The notes: generated from the sequence alone by a model not told the origin. Shown: positions 28,957-45,739, numbered from the stretch's first letter. The stretch: DNA of 47,688 nucleotides from Boothiomyces macroporosus (GCA_027604185.1 JADGKB010000105.1:1-47688); one strand, 5' to 3'. Numbers and translations: made by a program.

Positions 28957-29571
28957 ATGACTCTCAATTCAAACCATATACAAATCTATAGTAAGCATGG
29001 GAGGTGTTTCTGCTCACTTCCTATATCAGCAGCTCTTGTCAAACCAGCCACTGTTAAAGGAATCCAAAAATACTACAGCCTCTCGCCTAGTAGCTTTGTT
29101 TGTAGCCATCACTTGAATGACTATTACATAAAAAGAATAGTCACATTGCTTGAACATGAATCAAGCAAACCTCTAGTCTACAAACAATTTGAACTGAATA
29201 TGGACTATACTAATATAGTACACGAACGAATCTGTGACTCTCTTCTTGAATATGCTGTTCATTTATTGGGCTCAATATGGTACGCTGGTTTTATTGTTCT
29301 GTTTGGCTCCGCATGGATCTTGGTCAACATTTGTGTGGAAATACATTCTTGGGACCCTTATCCATTCAGCATACTATCCCTCACAATGGCATCACTAGCT
29401 GCTATTCAAATACCTATTGTTCTTTATTATCTCAAAACTATAAAATCTACTGGATCTCAATTTCCATCAATTTGTTTATCAAACGAAATAGAACAACGTT
29501 TGGCTCAAATTTCCGAGATTCAAGAATTACAGCTGCAAGTAATCAAATTGAATGTACCGCCGAAACCTTGA
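28957..29571 (+). CDS. DUF1003-like membrane protein, 204 aa
   Basis: The ATG at 28957 is chosen because it is the first downstream of TATAAATA. The N-terminal 100 residues include Cys/His pairs (HGRCFCSLP and VCSHH). Two membrane helices follow (about residues 107-130 and 142-162) joined by a loop, with WDPYPFSILSLTMASLAAIQ, the DUF1003 signature (DPYPF...L...LAA..aP). A short C-terminal coiled coil (EIEQRLAQISEIQELQ) matches the family's usual tail. DUF1003 proteins are common in bacteria and scattered in fungi; their function is unknown. Confidence 0.75.
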   Translation: MTLNSNHIQIYSKHGRCFCSLPISAALVKPATVKGIQKYYSLSPSSFVCSHHLNDYYIKRIVTLLEHESSKPLVYKQFELNMDYTNIVHERICDSLLEYAVHLLGSIWYAGFIVLFGSAWILVNICVEIHSWDPYPFSILSLTMASLAAIQIPIVLYYLKTIKSTGSQFPSICLSNEIEQRLAQISEIQELQLQVIKLNVPPKP

Positions 29572-29740
29572 ATATCTATATCCACTTTGAACTTAAATCT
29601 TGACCATCAACTTTTTCTAGTGCTATTAATACATCAAAAATTGTAGCTTGTAGTTTAATTATTTAAATTCTAATTTTAAAACAACAATTCACTAGTTGAA
29701 TGGGTTTCCAAAGATTTCATGACCGAATAATGAAATGGCG

Positions 29741-29870
29741 GCTTTATTTCATAGCTTCATCAGAGACTCTGTCACATATACCAAACACGCCAACAGAGAC
29801 TGTCACTTTGCTGGACGTGGTCTATGCTCTCAAGAGACAGGGCAGACCCCTCCATGGTTTCGGTGGTTAA
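29741..29870 (+). pseudogene. Histone H4 C-terminal fragment, frameshifted
   Basis: The first part reads SFIRDSVTYTKHANR in one frame. After a 2-nt loss in a GA run near 29796, the next frame reads TVTLLDVVYALKRQGRPLHG, then FGG and TAA at 29868-29870, the exact end of H4. The N-terminal half of H4 is missing or unrecognisable upstream. It sits in the 353-bp gap between two converging genes, with no promoter. Confidence 0.9.
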
Positions 29871-29924
29871 CTAGTGTTGTTGAACACCTAACAAATACTA
29901 ACTTTATGAAGGATTTGATCCAAT

Positions 29925-30695
29925 TTATTCTGACAATTCTTTATCCATTAGCTCTTGGAATTTGGGAATTTTGTCAAACTTGAAGCTAAAGATTCTTCTC
30001 CAAGTCTCTACTCCGTCATCATTGAATACTCTGCGACTGTCACTTGACTGTGGATTAGGCAACTGATAGTCAACATAGAAATCCACAAGTTCCTGCAACA
30101 GCTCATCTTCTGCTTGGTAGAAAAATACTTCCTTGTCATTCACCATTTTGTATACTTGGGAGATGTAGTACACAGTTTTGTATTTTTTCTAATATTAGAT
30201 AATCCAAACCTTGATATCATTAAGTAACTGCTTGTATAGTGGTGGTGCCAACTGTGGTGGCATATTAATTAATCTGCAACTGAGTAGCAAACAGGCTCCA
30301 TCCTCCTTGATCCTGTCATCCTTCTTTTTCAGAAACTGCAATATCTCAGTGATAAATTCCTCTTTGGAATTCAAGTCTAAAACGGTGATAAAAGCATACG
30401 GATCCAACCCTTCATCTACTTTGACCACACTTCCAATGTTTTGAGAAATTAAGAAATCCGATAATTCTGAATCCCTAGTGAAATCAGTTGAAAATATCTG
30501 TTTAATAAGAGTTTTTAGTCCATGAAAGTCTATCTCTGAGTAGTCCAAAAAGTCAAAATCCACGTTGATAATTTCTTCTTTATCTTCTTCTTCTTCCTCC
30601 CCTTCCGAATCAACAGAGTAATCCGATTCAGATTCTTCAGATTCCTCTTTAAGTTTCTTTTTTGTCGATTCCAAGTCACTCTCTTTTCTCTTCAT
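29925..30695 (-). CDS. BCP1: BCP1/BCCIP-family nuclear protein, 249 aa
   Basis: Exons 30695-30210 and 30188-29925 flank a 21-nt intron. The N-terminal 50 residues are Lys/Glu/Ser-rich, with an acidic run. The family core follows: VDFDFLDYSEIDFHGLKTLI, then LINMPPQLAPPLYKQLL (the BCCIP/Bcp1 signature) and, in exon 2, VYYISQVYKM and FDKIPKFQEL. In yeast Bcp1 is a nuclear chaperone for ribosomal protein uL14 and is needed for Mss4 export; in animals BCCIP also binds BRCA2. Length is close to the yeast protein. Confidence 0.92.
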
Positions 30696-31015
30696 AATTT
30701 TTTTTAAAAAAAGATTTTTTCAAACTCGTTAATATCTCTTTTCAATATTGAATCGCTGTCTGTGTGATAATAGGATAGTCGCCTTCTAGTGAATGAGTAA
30801 CATCTGTTCTTAAAGATAATCGCGGGTTGGAAAACGCGGAGCTGGCAATGGTGAATTCAGCCAGATATCGCAGGCTTGTCGATTAATATTTCAATATCTT
30901 TTTATAATTCATTCTATAAATTGAAAATGCCCTTTCGTTCCCACGTTGAAACCAAGGAGCCAAGCCACAATAATTTTACCTTTGACTCGCTTTGACAAAT
31001 TAATTTCAATCAGAA
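30696..31015. promoter_or_regulatory. Divergent promoter between BCP1 and PKC1
   Basis: TATAAATT at about 30915-30922 points towards PKC1. An ATG four bases later opens only 22 codons before TGA and would lie upstream of a TATA-directed start site, so it is not used as the PKC1 start. No other gene is seen. Confidence 0.45.
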
Positions 31016-34013
<2,998 letters not shown>

Positions 34014-34116
34014 TATCATTTTCAATAAACTGTTCAATACTATCTGTTTTCCGGCTCATTAGGGCTCGATTAGGCTGACTGAGTTTTTAAATTTTTCCAA
34101 ACAATCTTTCATCAGA

Positions 34117-34533
34117 ATGGGAATTGTCAACGCTCTTAAATCCATCCGCGCATTAAAAAAATCAAGCGCATTTACTTCTCTCGACAAACTCCAAGCAACC
34201 TTTGCAGTATACAGAACTGAAGGATTATTTTACGACGATTTGATTCCAGAAGAAAATGAAATTGTACAGGAAGCTCTCCGCCGCCTGACCCCACAGCAAC
34301 AAGCTGACAGACTATTCAGAATCAGAAGAGCGCTTTCATTATCATTGAAAAAAACCTCTTTACCAAGCAACGAATGGACTACAGCTGAACAAGTAATGTT
34401 GATTTAAATGTAGGATGTACCTTATCTCCAACCAGTTTTAGCAAAGGTTGAATCTGAAATTGAAACCAAATTCAACTTTGAAAACTTGACTTCCATTCCA
34501 CCTGCTCTATTGGCCCGCAACAAGAGCTCTTAA
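34117..34533 (+). CDS. QCR7: Cytochrome bc1 complex subunit 7, 131 aa
   Basis: Exons 34117-34392 and 34414-34533 flank a 21-nt intron. The family pattern is clear: GLFYDDLIPEENEIVQEALR, then LFRIRRALSLSLKKTSLP and EWTTAEQ, continuing across the intron into DVPYLQPVLAKVE. It is a matrix-facing non-catalytic subunit of respiratory complex III that contacts cytochrome b. Length is typical (about 125 aa). With the CX9C protein it indicates an aerobic mitochondrion. An AATAAA follows the stop within 10 nt. Confidence 0.93.
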
Positions 34534-34745
34534 GAAATAAATTTGAATTATCGGATTGTTTTATTACAAAGATTAGTTGTTGTTATAGCTGGATTAGTCG
34601 ATTGAATACCTTGCGTAAAGTCTTACACCTTCCCCATATTTCATTGCTTTCTTGTTGTCTGAAAATGGATTGGAATGTGCGTTTCGCTCTGTTCGCTTGA
34701 GTGGTGGGAATGCACTAAGATATGCCTTACGCGACTCTGAGCTCT

Positions 34746-37700
34746 TTACATAATTTTGCCCGCCCTAAAATTAGCATATTTTACGTCTGCTTCCTTGTCC
34801 TTTTTGAATGGCGGTGGTCTTGTTAGCAAGAAACTGATATCTATTGGGTCAAACGACTGTTGATATTCCAGGATTGGTTCCAAGTTCATATTTTTAATTT
34901 TCAATCTTCCCACTTGTATAATCTCATCAATTACAGGATCTTCAGGTACGGTTTCCTCCTCTTGATCAAATGTTTTCAATTCCATAAACTGATTGGCCAA
35001 ATTCCTGAATTCGGGATAATCAATAGGTTTAAATGGGTGATAAGCATTCTTTACTTTTTCGTGAAGACGTTTAATTCCTTCTGGAGTATTTGAAAGCTCT
35101 GGTTCAGTATCTTCCATTTGAACTGCTACGCCATTCGCCATTGCTGGCGTTGATCCTTTAGCAGATACATTATCAGCGAGGTCATTAGTCGAATGTGCAT
35201 TTAAAGAAACGCTTGATTGAGCAACATTAGGACTAGAAGAATCTAGCCCAACATTGACACTTTCTTCTGTACTAGACACTAGATTCACTGATTTGTCTTC
35301 CGATGTGATGACTATTTCAGCAATTTGTTCTTTGGAAGATTTCGAGTCTTTGGCGGGATCTATTTGGACTATAATTTCTTCTGAATCATCTTGCACATCA
35401 GTCGACTCGGGAATGTCTTTTTGAGTCAAATTTTCATTCAATTCAGTTACGAGCACATCAGTTTCGACTTGTGTTCTTTCTATTAATTCCCCTTCCTTTT
35501 CATTTGGATTAGCTAAATTATCTGGGTGTAGTCTGCTGTTCAAGTCACTGATTTCTTCTGCTTTTTCTGGACTTTGAGGTGCAGAGCTATCAAATTCGGT
35601 ATTCGCAGATAGTTTCTCTGGTTGTGCTATGTAAGATTTTAATGTACCATCTGGAGACATGTCATTTGGGACCTTTGACTCATCCACGGAAACAAGTATT
35701 GCTGACGATAAAGATCCTGATTTACTTGTTTTCTTTCTGCCCGTCCTTGAGCCCATTGAATCTGTTGATCCATCGTACTTTGATACTATTCTTCTGAATT
35801 CTCTGGTAGTTCCTTTCAAATTAACATCATTTCCGAAAAAGATTCTCTTCATCGACTGGAATTCCAACTTTCTTGGATCTTTCTCTATTGCTAGTGAATC
35901 GAATCCTTGGGCAAAGATCATTTGGAATTGCTCATATAATTCGATAGATTTAATGTATATTGTTCTCAATTGACGCGCTGCAAACTCCAACGGTTCATAA
36001 GGTGGCTCTACATAGTAGGGATCCAGTGGCCCGAGCTAGATTAATTTGTATTTACTATTCTGAAGTTTTCCTTTGCCAATATTTCTTTGCTTTTCTTTGA
36101 AAGTGATATTTTTACACCAATGCCCGTTACAGGGATAAGATACGTTTGTTCTTTGGTTCGAACAGTCAATTTTGCGTAAAATCTATCCACAGCATTCACA
36201 AGAAATCCAACAGAGACTGAAGCAACGGTTCTCGCCAGGACATACAGTGGGTCAGGAATTACAACGTAGCAAGAACCTTGATTTTGGACCGTAGAGGAAA
36301 AGTCTACTGCCAAATTAACATCTCCGGTATTCCGTATTTTAATGGTATCGTACACTGTCAATCCAAATGGACAACGTTCTTGTGGTTAATTCAAACTTAC
36401 CCAAATCCAAGACCTTGGGTAGAATATCGACTACCATGTTGCCTCCCATTCCGACCAACACAATTTCCTTGTAATGAATTCCTTTGCAATCTACAATCAA
36501 ACTGCCAGTTAATTTTCCAAGTGCTCTAGGAGAAAACAGTAAATTAACAGTGACTGTTTCTTTGGGCTCAAGTGCCCCATGAGAAATTGAAGTAACATAA
36601 CTGCTTTCTTTGCAAGCTGGAATGTTAAAGTGCAGCTTCACTTTCCCCCGATTTTCAATATAAAATGAGTGATGGTAAGAGTAACCAAGTGCACAAATTC
36701 CAAAATCAACATACATGCTGGATACATAAACTTCAGGGAACAATGATTTCCCCCTTACTAGCACTTGGAATTTTCCAATGTTGGTGGAAAGTAGCAATTG
36801 CGTTCTTAGCTCATAGCCGCCTGATGGACTCCATGTTACATACACAACACCAGTTTCTTCTCCACTTACCACACCTTCAGTTGGCGACACTTTGAGAGGA
36901 TATGCACTTTGAACTTGGAATTGAAGAGGAAATTTCCCATAGTTTTTGAAATACAGTGGTTTCGTTGTGGGCTCCAAAACAGGACAGACACCTAAATTGA
37001 GCAGAGAAAATTCATCTGGATGCAAAACGGTTTCTTCACACTGGCCACGAACTTTAACAAAGTATAGCTTATCCACTAAATCTGTTTTAATCGACACCTT
37101 CTCTTCAAATTGCGAAACCTGGTGTCTTATATGTGAAATCTTGATATCAACGGATTTCTTTGGATGCAGTAGACCTTTCACAGGATCGATGCTGAAAATA
37201 GGTGGCTTCAGTAAATCTTTCAACAAGAACGATGTCTTTACTGTTCCAGTGTTTCTCATCGTTAGCGTTATTGATGGTGTCGTAGTTCTTTCAAACATAC
37301 CAAAGTCCAGTTCATTCGAGTTGAATTCCAACATAGCAGTTCCAGAATGAAGCATCACCGGTACTTTGTGAACACTATAAGGAGAAGATATTGTCATAAC
37401 TATAGTCGACTTTGTTTGATGGGATGGTGAATAATGAATCATCACAAAATTTTCACTGAATGGGTAGATGGTTAAATTTGATGGTACTATAGATATGTCT
37501 GGAAATTCCTTTTCCAAGTGAAAAGTGACTGGGTAGTTAACATCGCCAATATTTTTCAATCCTAATTTCTGTTCATAAGAATTTCCAATTAGACACTCTG
37601 AAAATTCGAGAGCAATTTTAGAAACAATCAATACGGCTTCTCTTCCAAGACCAATAAGCTCGATTTCATAAATATCAGTGTTTGTTCCAATAACCAAATT

Positions 37701-40700
37701 TCCAGGGGATGGATTTTCTTCATGGGGATTAAACACCAATGGCAAGTTATAACTCTTTCCAGGAAATAGAGATATCCTGGACGTTGGCCAATCCTTTCCT
37801 CTGAAAAAAGTGTCTGTCTCTTGCAGTTCAAATTTCGTTAAATGTAAAATTGCGTTTCCTTCATTAACGATTGGCAAATTTGAAATTGTATCTTTCCCAA
37901 TCATACAGTGTCCAAAGTCAAAGCGTCTGTATCGTCCCAAAGATGCTACCGCATATCCACCTCCACCATACATTTTAAGCCTGATGGGGTGAGAATACGT
38001 TGGTTCAAATATAACGTCTCCTTGATGTGTAGATTCATCTGTTGGCTTGAACGAAAATGAAACCTCGATGGTTTGGCCAATTTTTAAAACACCTTTTGAC
38101 GGCGCAATAGTCAGGCTACTGCTTGGGTTGATGAATTTATAAGGTACATCCTTATGGCCTACGTTGGTAAACTTTCTTGTCATAACTTCTGTTTCTCCAA
38201 GGGGCTGTCTATAAAAGTTTAACATACGTGTATCGTTACAGAAGATGGATACCATTTTTGGAGTCGCAGTCAACGCTATTTCGTATTTTGAAGTGTTGAT
38301 GATATCGGATTTCATAATCAATGTCGCCAAGAATGTATCTTCAGAAGATAAATTCAGATCTACGGTGAAGGTAACTTCTCCATAACTTGGCAAGAAAGTT
38401 GATGCAGGAGTTATTTTGATGAAAGGCTTAACTTGCGATGATGATTGGCTGGAAAGTACTGCTGAGGATATCAAGTGGTAGAACATCTGCTTTCTTTTGA
38501 AATGCGAACTATTGGTGGTGTTAATGGTTCTTTTGGCTAGATTTATAGTGTGGCTGGGACCATCAATGTTGGATGGAATAACTGTTTCCTTTACTTCTGA
38601 TTTCCGAACCATTAGAACGATCAAACGCCAATATTCTTTCGCACCGAGTCTGCGTTCTGTTTGCTTTGGGTCTGATATTTCCTTTTCTGCGAAAAATTGT
38701 TGTCTAGCCCATTGAGACCTTGGGTCCAAAAATGAGTAGTTTTCACCAAGAGAAATGTGTGACTCTGGTTGGTCACTGGCATATCCCACAACTAGCCAAG
38801 CGAGGGAGAGGTTTGAAGCAATAGATCCTCCATTTATAATCGTAATCTTCCTAGTATATGTGTAGTTACACGAAATGTCACCAAAATCGAGATCGCCACG
38901 GTGAGAGAGTGAAATTGTACCACCTTTTCCTTTTAATGGGATAGTAAAGTTCCCACTGTCCGATCTGATAGTTATGTCTCCAACAGAAGTAATCGAGCTG
39001 CGAGGTAAAAATCTCGCCCCAATTTGAATAGCCATTCCGGCAGGTAAGAAAACTTTAAGATTATTGGACCAAGTAGAAAAAATATCCTTTCCCATTGCTT
39101 TTGATCTGTCCATTTCTTGTGAACTAATGATTTCCCCTAACTGAGATATCGCATAATCTTCATTTTCGACCATAATGTATGTGGTGACACCGACCATACC
39201 GTTGTTCATCAAATAGAAACGTTTCTTACAAGGAGAATTGAATGGAGCCATCCCAAAATCTAAACTCTTTAATAAAATATCCTTTTCCTCCAAAAATGTC
39301 ACATCAAGTCGACCTATTCCCCCGTCGCCAAAAATATTCGCCACTATGGGTTCATCCTCCCAAATAACCTTCAAAATTGAATGGAACTTACTTTCCGATG
39401 TCGGCTGAAAGATGATGCTAATAGGAGTAGTTTGATGTGCTTCGATAAATCCTCTTAAAGGGTAAATTTCATACTCCACAGACCCCATTGGCTGCAGCAG
39501 GTAATCTATTCCAAAAGGGCCATCATTCACAAGATCCAGCATATATTTGTACGTGCATTTAACTGGATGTACTCCAATGTTAATATCAGGAGTCACGCCT
39601 GCCTTGACGATCTGACCAGAGTGCCTGTCCAAAACATGTAGTGAGGGGGAAGCAGCAAGCCCAAACACATTAAATTCTTGGTAACGCTCTTGTTGGTAGA
39701 ATCTAAAGAGCTTTCGTATTTCTTTTGCTTGGGCTGGTTTGAATTGAATTTTGAACGTAGCTTTTTCTTGGGGGGCACAAAAACCATCTGGTGGAATGAT
39801 AATTATGCCATCACTTTGAAGAGTCTCTTTCCACTCACTAGACAAATTGGAAGAGTTTGGGTGGTATTCGTCAATAAATCCTGGTTCTTGCGTATATACC
39901 TCCCATTTTCCGTCCAACGGTTCTGGTCGAACATGAAATTGGAATCCCAAGTTCCCGTAGTTAAATATCGTAATAGTCTTTTCGTACAGCCTATTCAATC
40001 TACACAATCCAAAATCGAAATCTGTAAAAGGTCCATAGATTTTTGCTTGTGATTTCCCACCAACACCAGAAATGTAGGCAGTAAAGTCTTGATACTCATA
40101 TTTCAAAGTCATTTCGTAAGTGTACTCAACGAGCATTGTTGGCTCAAAAAATACAGTGACGACCTGGGATTCGCCAACTCCCAGACTTCCTTCAGGTGGT
40201 TCAATATAAATAGGTGACGGAACGTTTGAAATATTTCTTTTGAACCCAAGTGACTTGTCAATTGTCACGACTGAAATTTCTTCCAATTTGATTGAATAAT
40301 TCAAGAATATAGTACCCTCGTTAACGAGCTTGAACTGCTTTGACTGCTTTTTGTTCAGTGCTATCACTCCAAAGTTCAAATGCTCCAAGGCATCTGGAGG
40401 GTAAATGTTTAATTGAGGGATGCCAACGTTACCCCGTAGTGCAACCATGTAAGTTTCTCCCCTGCTGTCACTGGAATTGATATAAATTTTTGCATTAAGC
40501 CTTTCGACTACCAAAGGTTTGTAAACAACAGTTATTTCCTTTGTTTGATTGGGGCCAACATAAAGTGCGTCGTCTTCCGATGATTCGATATAGATATCAG
40601 GGTGGGAACAGGTATACACTATATGCGCCTCTGCTGCTCCTTTGTTTTGGACTTCGATGGTTTTGGTGTTTCTACTTCTAAATAGTGCTGTGCCAAAGTC

Positions 40701-43700
40701 AACTACCTTTGTTAGAACTACTAGTTTAGGATAACTTGCAATTCCAAGCATTGATACTATAATAGGTGCTACCTGTCTCTCTCCTATCGAGTGAATGTAC
40801 AACTTTGCTCTGGATTTACCATGTTTTTTCGGTTTGTAGGTAATAGTAACTTCTAATTCATCCTGGCCGTTTACTACCTCTTGTTCTGGGTCGCCTATAA
40901 AGTCATTGTTGGAGCATTCTAAATGGTATTGGCATTGCAATATTCCCACATTTGAAATGCGAATGGTTTGTGTTTTCTGTGTTCCCACACGGAGAACTCC
41001 AAAATCAAGAGAGAGTGGGCGAGCTACAAGTTTGCTGGATGCACCGATTACTTCCAATATAATTTCTTGCTTATGATACTCTCCGGTTGCCAATGTAAGG
41101 AGTGATAATAATTTTGCATGATCCGCCTTTGGTGTCATTTGAATCTCCACAGATTGGGTACATCCTCCTTGAAGAGTTCCATTTGTGGGGAAAAGCTTAA
41201 CAGGACAGCGGATTTCACTGCTTGGCCTTAGTACATCAGTAAATTTTTCAGTAGGAAACAGCCTCGATCCAACATACTCGATACTCCAGTTGACTGGTGT
41301 GGACTCTTCATTTGTGAATTTAATCATGGCAGTTTGAGCTTGATTAATGGGGCAAATCCCAAAATCAAACCTTTTTGCGCTCAGTAATAATGGTTTCTGG
41401 ACTTGACCCTGAATCCAAAATGTATGCATAGACACCTCCTTTCTATACCCTTGAATTCCCACACTAATTGGAATAGAAAATAGACCCTATAATGAAAAAA
41501 AGTTACATGAATTTCCGGAGTTAGTCCAAAGCTGAATTTAAAATCGGATAGTGGAAATATGTTTGTTGGAAGCACTGATTCAACTGGAGCTGAACCAATT
41601 ATTTTGACTAAATTGTTTGGATTTTTGATGATAGTACCTGGAGAGACTCCAAATAATGCAAATGTTTGTCTGTTTTTAGCAGTAGAACTGATTGCCCTTT
41701 TCGAATATGATACTGATGCACGATTATTTCTCATTATCTTGCCTGTAGGTGTTTGATTGTCCAATCCATAGTTCAAATTATCAAGGTCCACCTCGTTTCG
41801 GTCAATATACTCCTTATTGAATGAAATTTCGGTAGCATCTTGATCCGACCCTACATAGCAGTCGTAAGATGGTTCAAGTGAGCACATATCCGGGTTTCCA
41901 TTGCTGACTTTCACCAACTTTAGAGTGGTGGTTCCAGTGTTCAAAATACTGATAGATCTATGTAATTCCGCTCCAGCCGGCAAGTTTCCCACATTTATAA
42001 TGGTTTCTTCAGGGATTGGACCCTTTTCTGATTCGTAGTTTACGAATAGAGCACATTGATTGGTAGTCACACCTAAATTACCACTGTATCCAAAAAATGG
42101 AATAGAAACACAAGAGTTACTTGTGAAATACATAACCTGTTGTTGAAAATAACCATGGACTACAGGTATATAGTTCAGTTCAATTTGCTGCTTTGCTTTT
42201 CCCGCAACTTTGCAAATAACTGGATTTGTTGAACCTCCATTTGGCGCAACCGTTGCCACTGATGCCGATATAGATTTGGAATTTACCAGTTGAGTAATAC
42301 AGGCACTTGCCTCCCCAACTGGCAAATGTCCAAAGTGTACAAATTCTGGTTGTACAGAAAAATCTTGGGATCCAACATTACAGCTAAATTTAATCGGAGG
42401 CAATATTTTCAATCTTCCACCTCGCAACTTTTGACTGTTTGGGTTATGATATGGGTCTTGGTAAGACATTACAAGCTTTGCTGAAAATTCTCCAAAGACA
42501 CTGGATTTAAATGAAACATCCAAAAAAGCAAGCTCGTACGGTTTAAGAGTAAGTGATTTGACAGAAGTTGTAAATGGGTTCCATGAGTTATCCCCACTTG
42601 ATTGCTGTAGAGCTGATTTATCCTCTACTGGATCAAACTTTGACTCCCACACTATTGGTATATTCGTCTTGTTTCTGAATATCAATCGCTTATGTGTTTC
42701 CTCCATTGGGTGGACATCTGGCAATTCAATTCTATTTTCGAAATCCCGTACATCCACCGAAACAAGGTCTCCAACACATCCAAAAAGCTGGCCAGATATC
42801 ATACCCGGATCATTAAAGTTGGAATCTAGTACTGTTATGCTTCCAAAAGCTGTAAAAGTAACTGACTCTGGGTTAGCACATGTTTGAGGGTCAAATTGGA
42901 TAGGAATTTCTAAGCTTGCAGATCCTGGAATATCTCCTTCAAGCGGAACAGTGGTTTTGAAATTGTATGACAATATTAATCGATATCTTTGAGTTTCGTT
43001 TGTAAGATTTACCAAGTAAACCATTTCCAAACTATCATTATTTCTTGCCAAAGTATTTAATCCGAAAACAGTCAAAACACTTGGTTCAAGATGGAACATT
43101 TCAGACTTTTTTTGTTTGGATGGCGGGGACTCTACTTGCTTGAACTCTTCTGGATCTGTAATTGGTTGCATGAACGGTTTTGAATTAAAATCTTTAAGCA
43201 TTTTGGTTGAATTGAGGGCTGTAGTTAGGCTATCTTCATTCAACACAGACACGAGCAAGCGATGTGTACTAATATCCGCTTTGTGAGGTTTAAGCAGCTG
43301 TGTGATCAGCGGTACTTGAAAGAAACCTCCTTTTACTCCCACAAATGAAATCTCGATTACGGCTGAAGAAAATGCAGAAATGCCAAGTTTGACACCAAAC
43401 TGATCTCCAAGGGTGAACGTCTTTGTTGCGTATTCACCTGCTCCAGTTCGACGAGTGGAATAGTCTACTGGCATCGTTACAAACTTGATTGGACTTCCGT
43501 TTGGAACAGACATGGTGATAATTACTGCTTCACTTGACATATTTACTATTGGTATTCTAACAAAACTGCTCTGGCCAACTAAAATAGACGGGAAATAAAT
43601 ATCTTCAAGTACAGGGACTTTAACCAGTGGGCCTGAGAAAGCTGTAATAGAGATTGTTTTGGGTGGAATTGTGGGACACGCCAAAGTTAATTTTTCTTGT

Positions 43701-45739
43701 CTATATCCGCTAATATTTGACAAGAATTTAACTGGAGCTGCAACTTCTTCCCCGGGTTTCAAAACCAATTGATTTCCATTATTAAATTCAATTTCATTCG
43801 TCGTAGCTTTAGCCATTACCAGCAGCTTGGCATCCACACTTCTGTTAATAATGTTGATTTTTTTTGAAATCCCATTAAAGAAAATATCAGTCGCTCCGAA
43901 ATTCAATTTATCTTCCAGAATTACAAGTTGAGGTCCAACCGCTACTCTAAGCTTCACTCTAATTAGCTGTCCTCCAAAGCCACATATAATTAATGTTTCG
44001 TTGTAAGTTCTTTCAACAGGAAACTCTCCTTTAATAACAATGCATTTAGAGTCTCTGGCTGGGATGACTGCCTGTGATTGTGGTACTTGGAAAAAGGAAG
44101 AGTATTTGGAAGGCTTCATGACCATGACTGCAGAACAATCTATAGGCAATAGGTTTGTTAGCATTAGCACAGCTGTTCGAGATTCATTGATGCCACACAC
44201 TCCAAAATTCAACTCTTCTGATGTTTGAATAGCTGGAAGATTGTATCCACTTAAATTGTATCTATATTAGCAAAATCCACCTTTCCAATGGAAATCCTTC
44301 CACAGATCTTACATACATGTATCCTTTGATTTGCGTTTTCCCTGGATACTGAGGTTTGATACTCAGTAAAATAGGTAGCGAGTTTTGCTTTTCAATTATG
44401 CCAAATGCCGGCATCGCAGTAAAATACTCTGAAGGATATACCTGAATCACAAATGGCATATCTTGATGTGAAGTATTTTCAAGAAACAGCTTGTGGGTTT
44501 GTGGATTTGCTTGGAATTCAATTGTTGAATTTTTTAGTCTAAAAGTTAACGTTTCATTGAGTGGAACAGCAACACTCTCAGTTGGTATAGATTCAGGATC
44601 CAGCTCTGCCACATATTCCTGTGGAACTATATTAGATAATTTTACTTTGCCTGCTGTATGGTTCAAAAAGTGGTATTTTGTACTCGAATGGATGGAGAGA
44701 TTTGTATGGCATCAAATTTGCCAACTGAATCTTTTCTTTTCTTTCATCATCTGTCAATGCTTCGAATGTATCACTAGATTGTGATAAATTGTAAAGAAAG
44801 GTCTTTCTCCTGCTTGCATATCCCGCCAAACTAACAGGAAATTCCACATTCTTGTTTGAAAACATGATCGTTGAGTCTGATGGTCTGACATACCAAGTTG
44901 AAACTAACTTGTGTAGAGCATTCAGAAATACTACCGTGGCATGTTTGTGCGAATCTGAAGTTGCTATATTCTCTTTGTGCTGAACAATAATTTTGTTTAT
45001 CAGCGCTCTATAATGAACTTCTACTCTCAATCTATTTCTATTTGTCTTTGGAATATGGTACGTAATCACATTAAATACTGCACTGAGTAAAAGTGGATGG
45101 GAATTTGAAGACAAAATTGCCTTGAATAATTCATCAATATAAGTTTGAAATCTGGTATCTAAACATTCCGGTATCGACATGTAGTATCCTATTGCATGGA
45201 TAAGTTGGATTCTAGAGTTGAATTTTGCTTTGCTGATATTTGTCCTAATGTCAAAGAGAGTGAGATCTTTGAATGCGTCGGTGTTTGCTGGAAAGTTATT
45301 CAACAGCTCCTTCATTGTTGTGATGAAGGCATTTCTAACTAGATACTCTGGGAACCCAGGTCCTTGCCAAAATGAATAGATAAGGAACGCTTCATTATAA
45401 TAGACTTACCTAGACATGTTGCGGCCACACTTCTGCCCATACTAGTCTAATGTCAACACAAGTTACCTCCTCACTTGCAGTTAAACTTGTCAGTAATTCG
45501 ACAAATTTAACCTGCAAATCCAAACCATGCAGTTTGTTCCCTACGCTTGTCCCCAGTTGGCGGATATTTAGTAGGGCTTGATACCTAATCGTTGGTTCCA
45601 TATCTTGTAGTCCATCTAGCAGAATCTTCCATTTTTCTAGGTAATAAAATGATTTTGTAACTGTCTTGATGTTAATATATATTACTGTATCATTTATCAA
45701 TAATCTTGCTGCATAGCGCAGCTCTTTTGTTGTTGACAT
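34746..45739 (-). CDS. Giant ASH/MSP-repeat ciliary protein (HYDIN/CFAP47/DLEC1 class), 3,610 aa
   Basis: Nine exons (45739-45686, 45664-45467, 45446-45410, 45389-44646, 44626-44281, 44261-41507, 41486-36401, 36378-36056, 36035-34746) total 10,833 nt, exactly divisible by three. The first 330 residues are helical, HEAT/ARM-like (MEPTIRYQALLNIRQLG, SFWQGPGFPEYLVRNAF). About 25 Ig-like ASPM-SPD2-Hydin/MSP units follow, each with the typical LDFG..F/V and NxGxxxxxf signatures (for example DFGVLRVGTQKTQTIRISN). The last 430 residues begin with a YEPLEFAARQ helix, then an acidic disordered stretch. Such proteins belong to the axonemal central pair and other axonemal or basal-body structures, so the organism should make flagella. 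The helical N-terminus is not standard for HYDIN; the exact orthologue is open. An in-frame 21-nt intron lies at 45665-45685. Confidence 0.88.

Noticed and set aside
45410..45430. Apparent stop after WPQHV in the giant ASH gene, as if a frameshift
   Set aside because: Two canonical 20-nt introns (45447-45466 and 45390-45409) with a 37-nt exon between them restore the frame fully.
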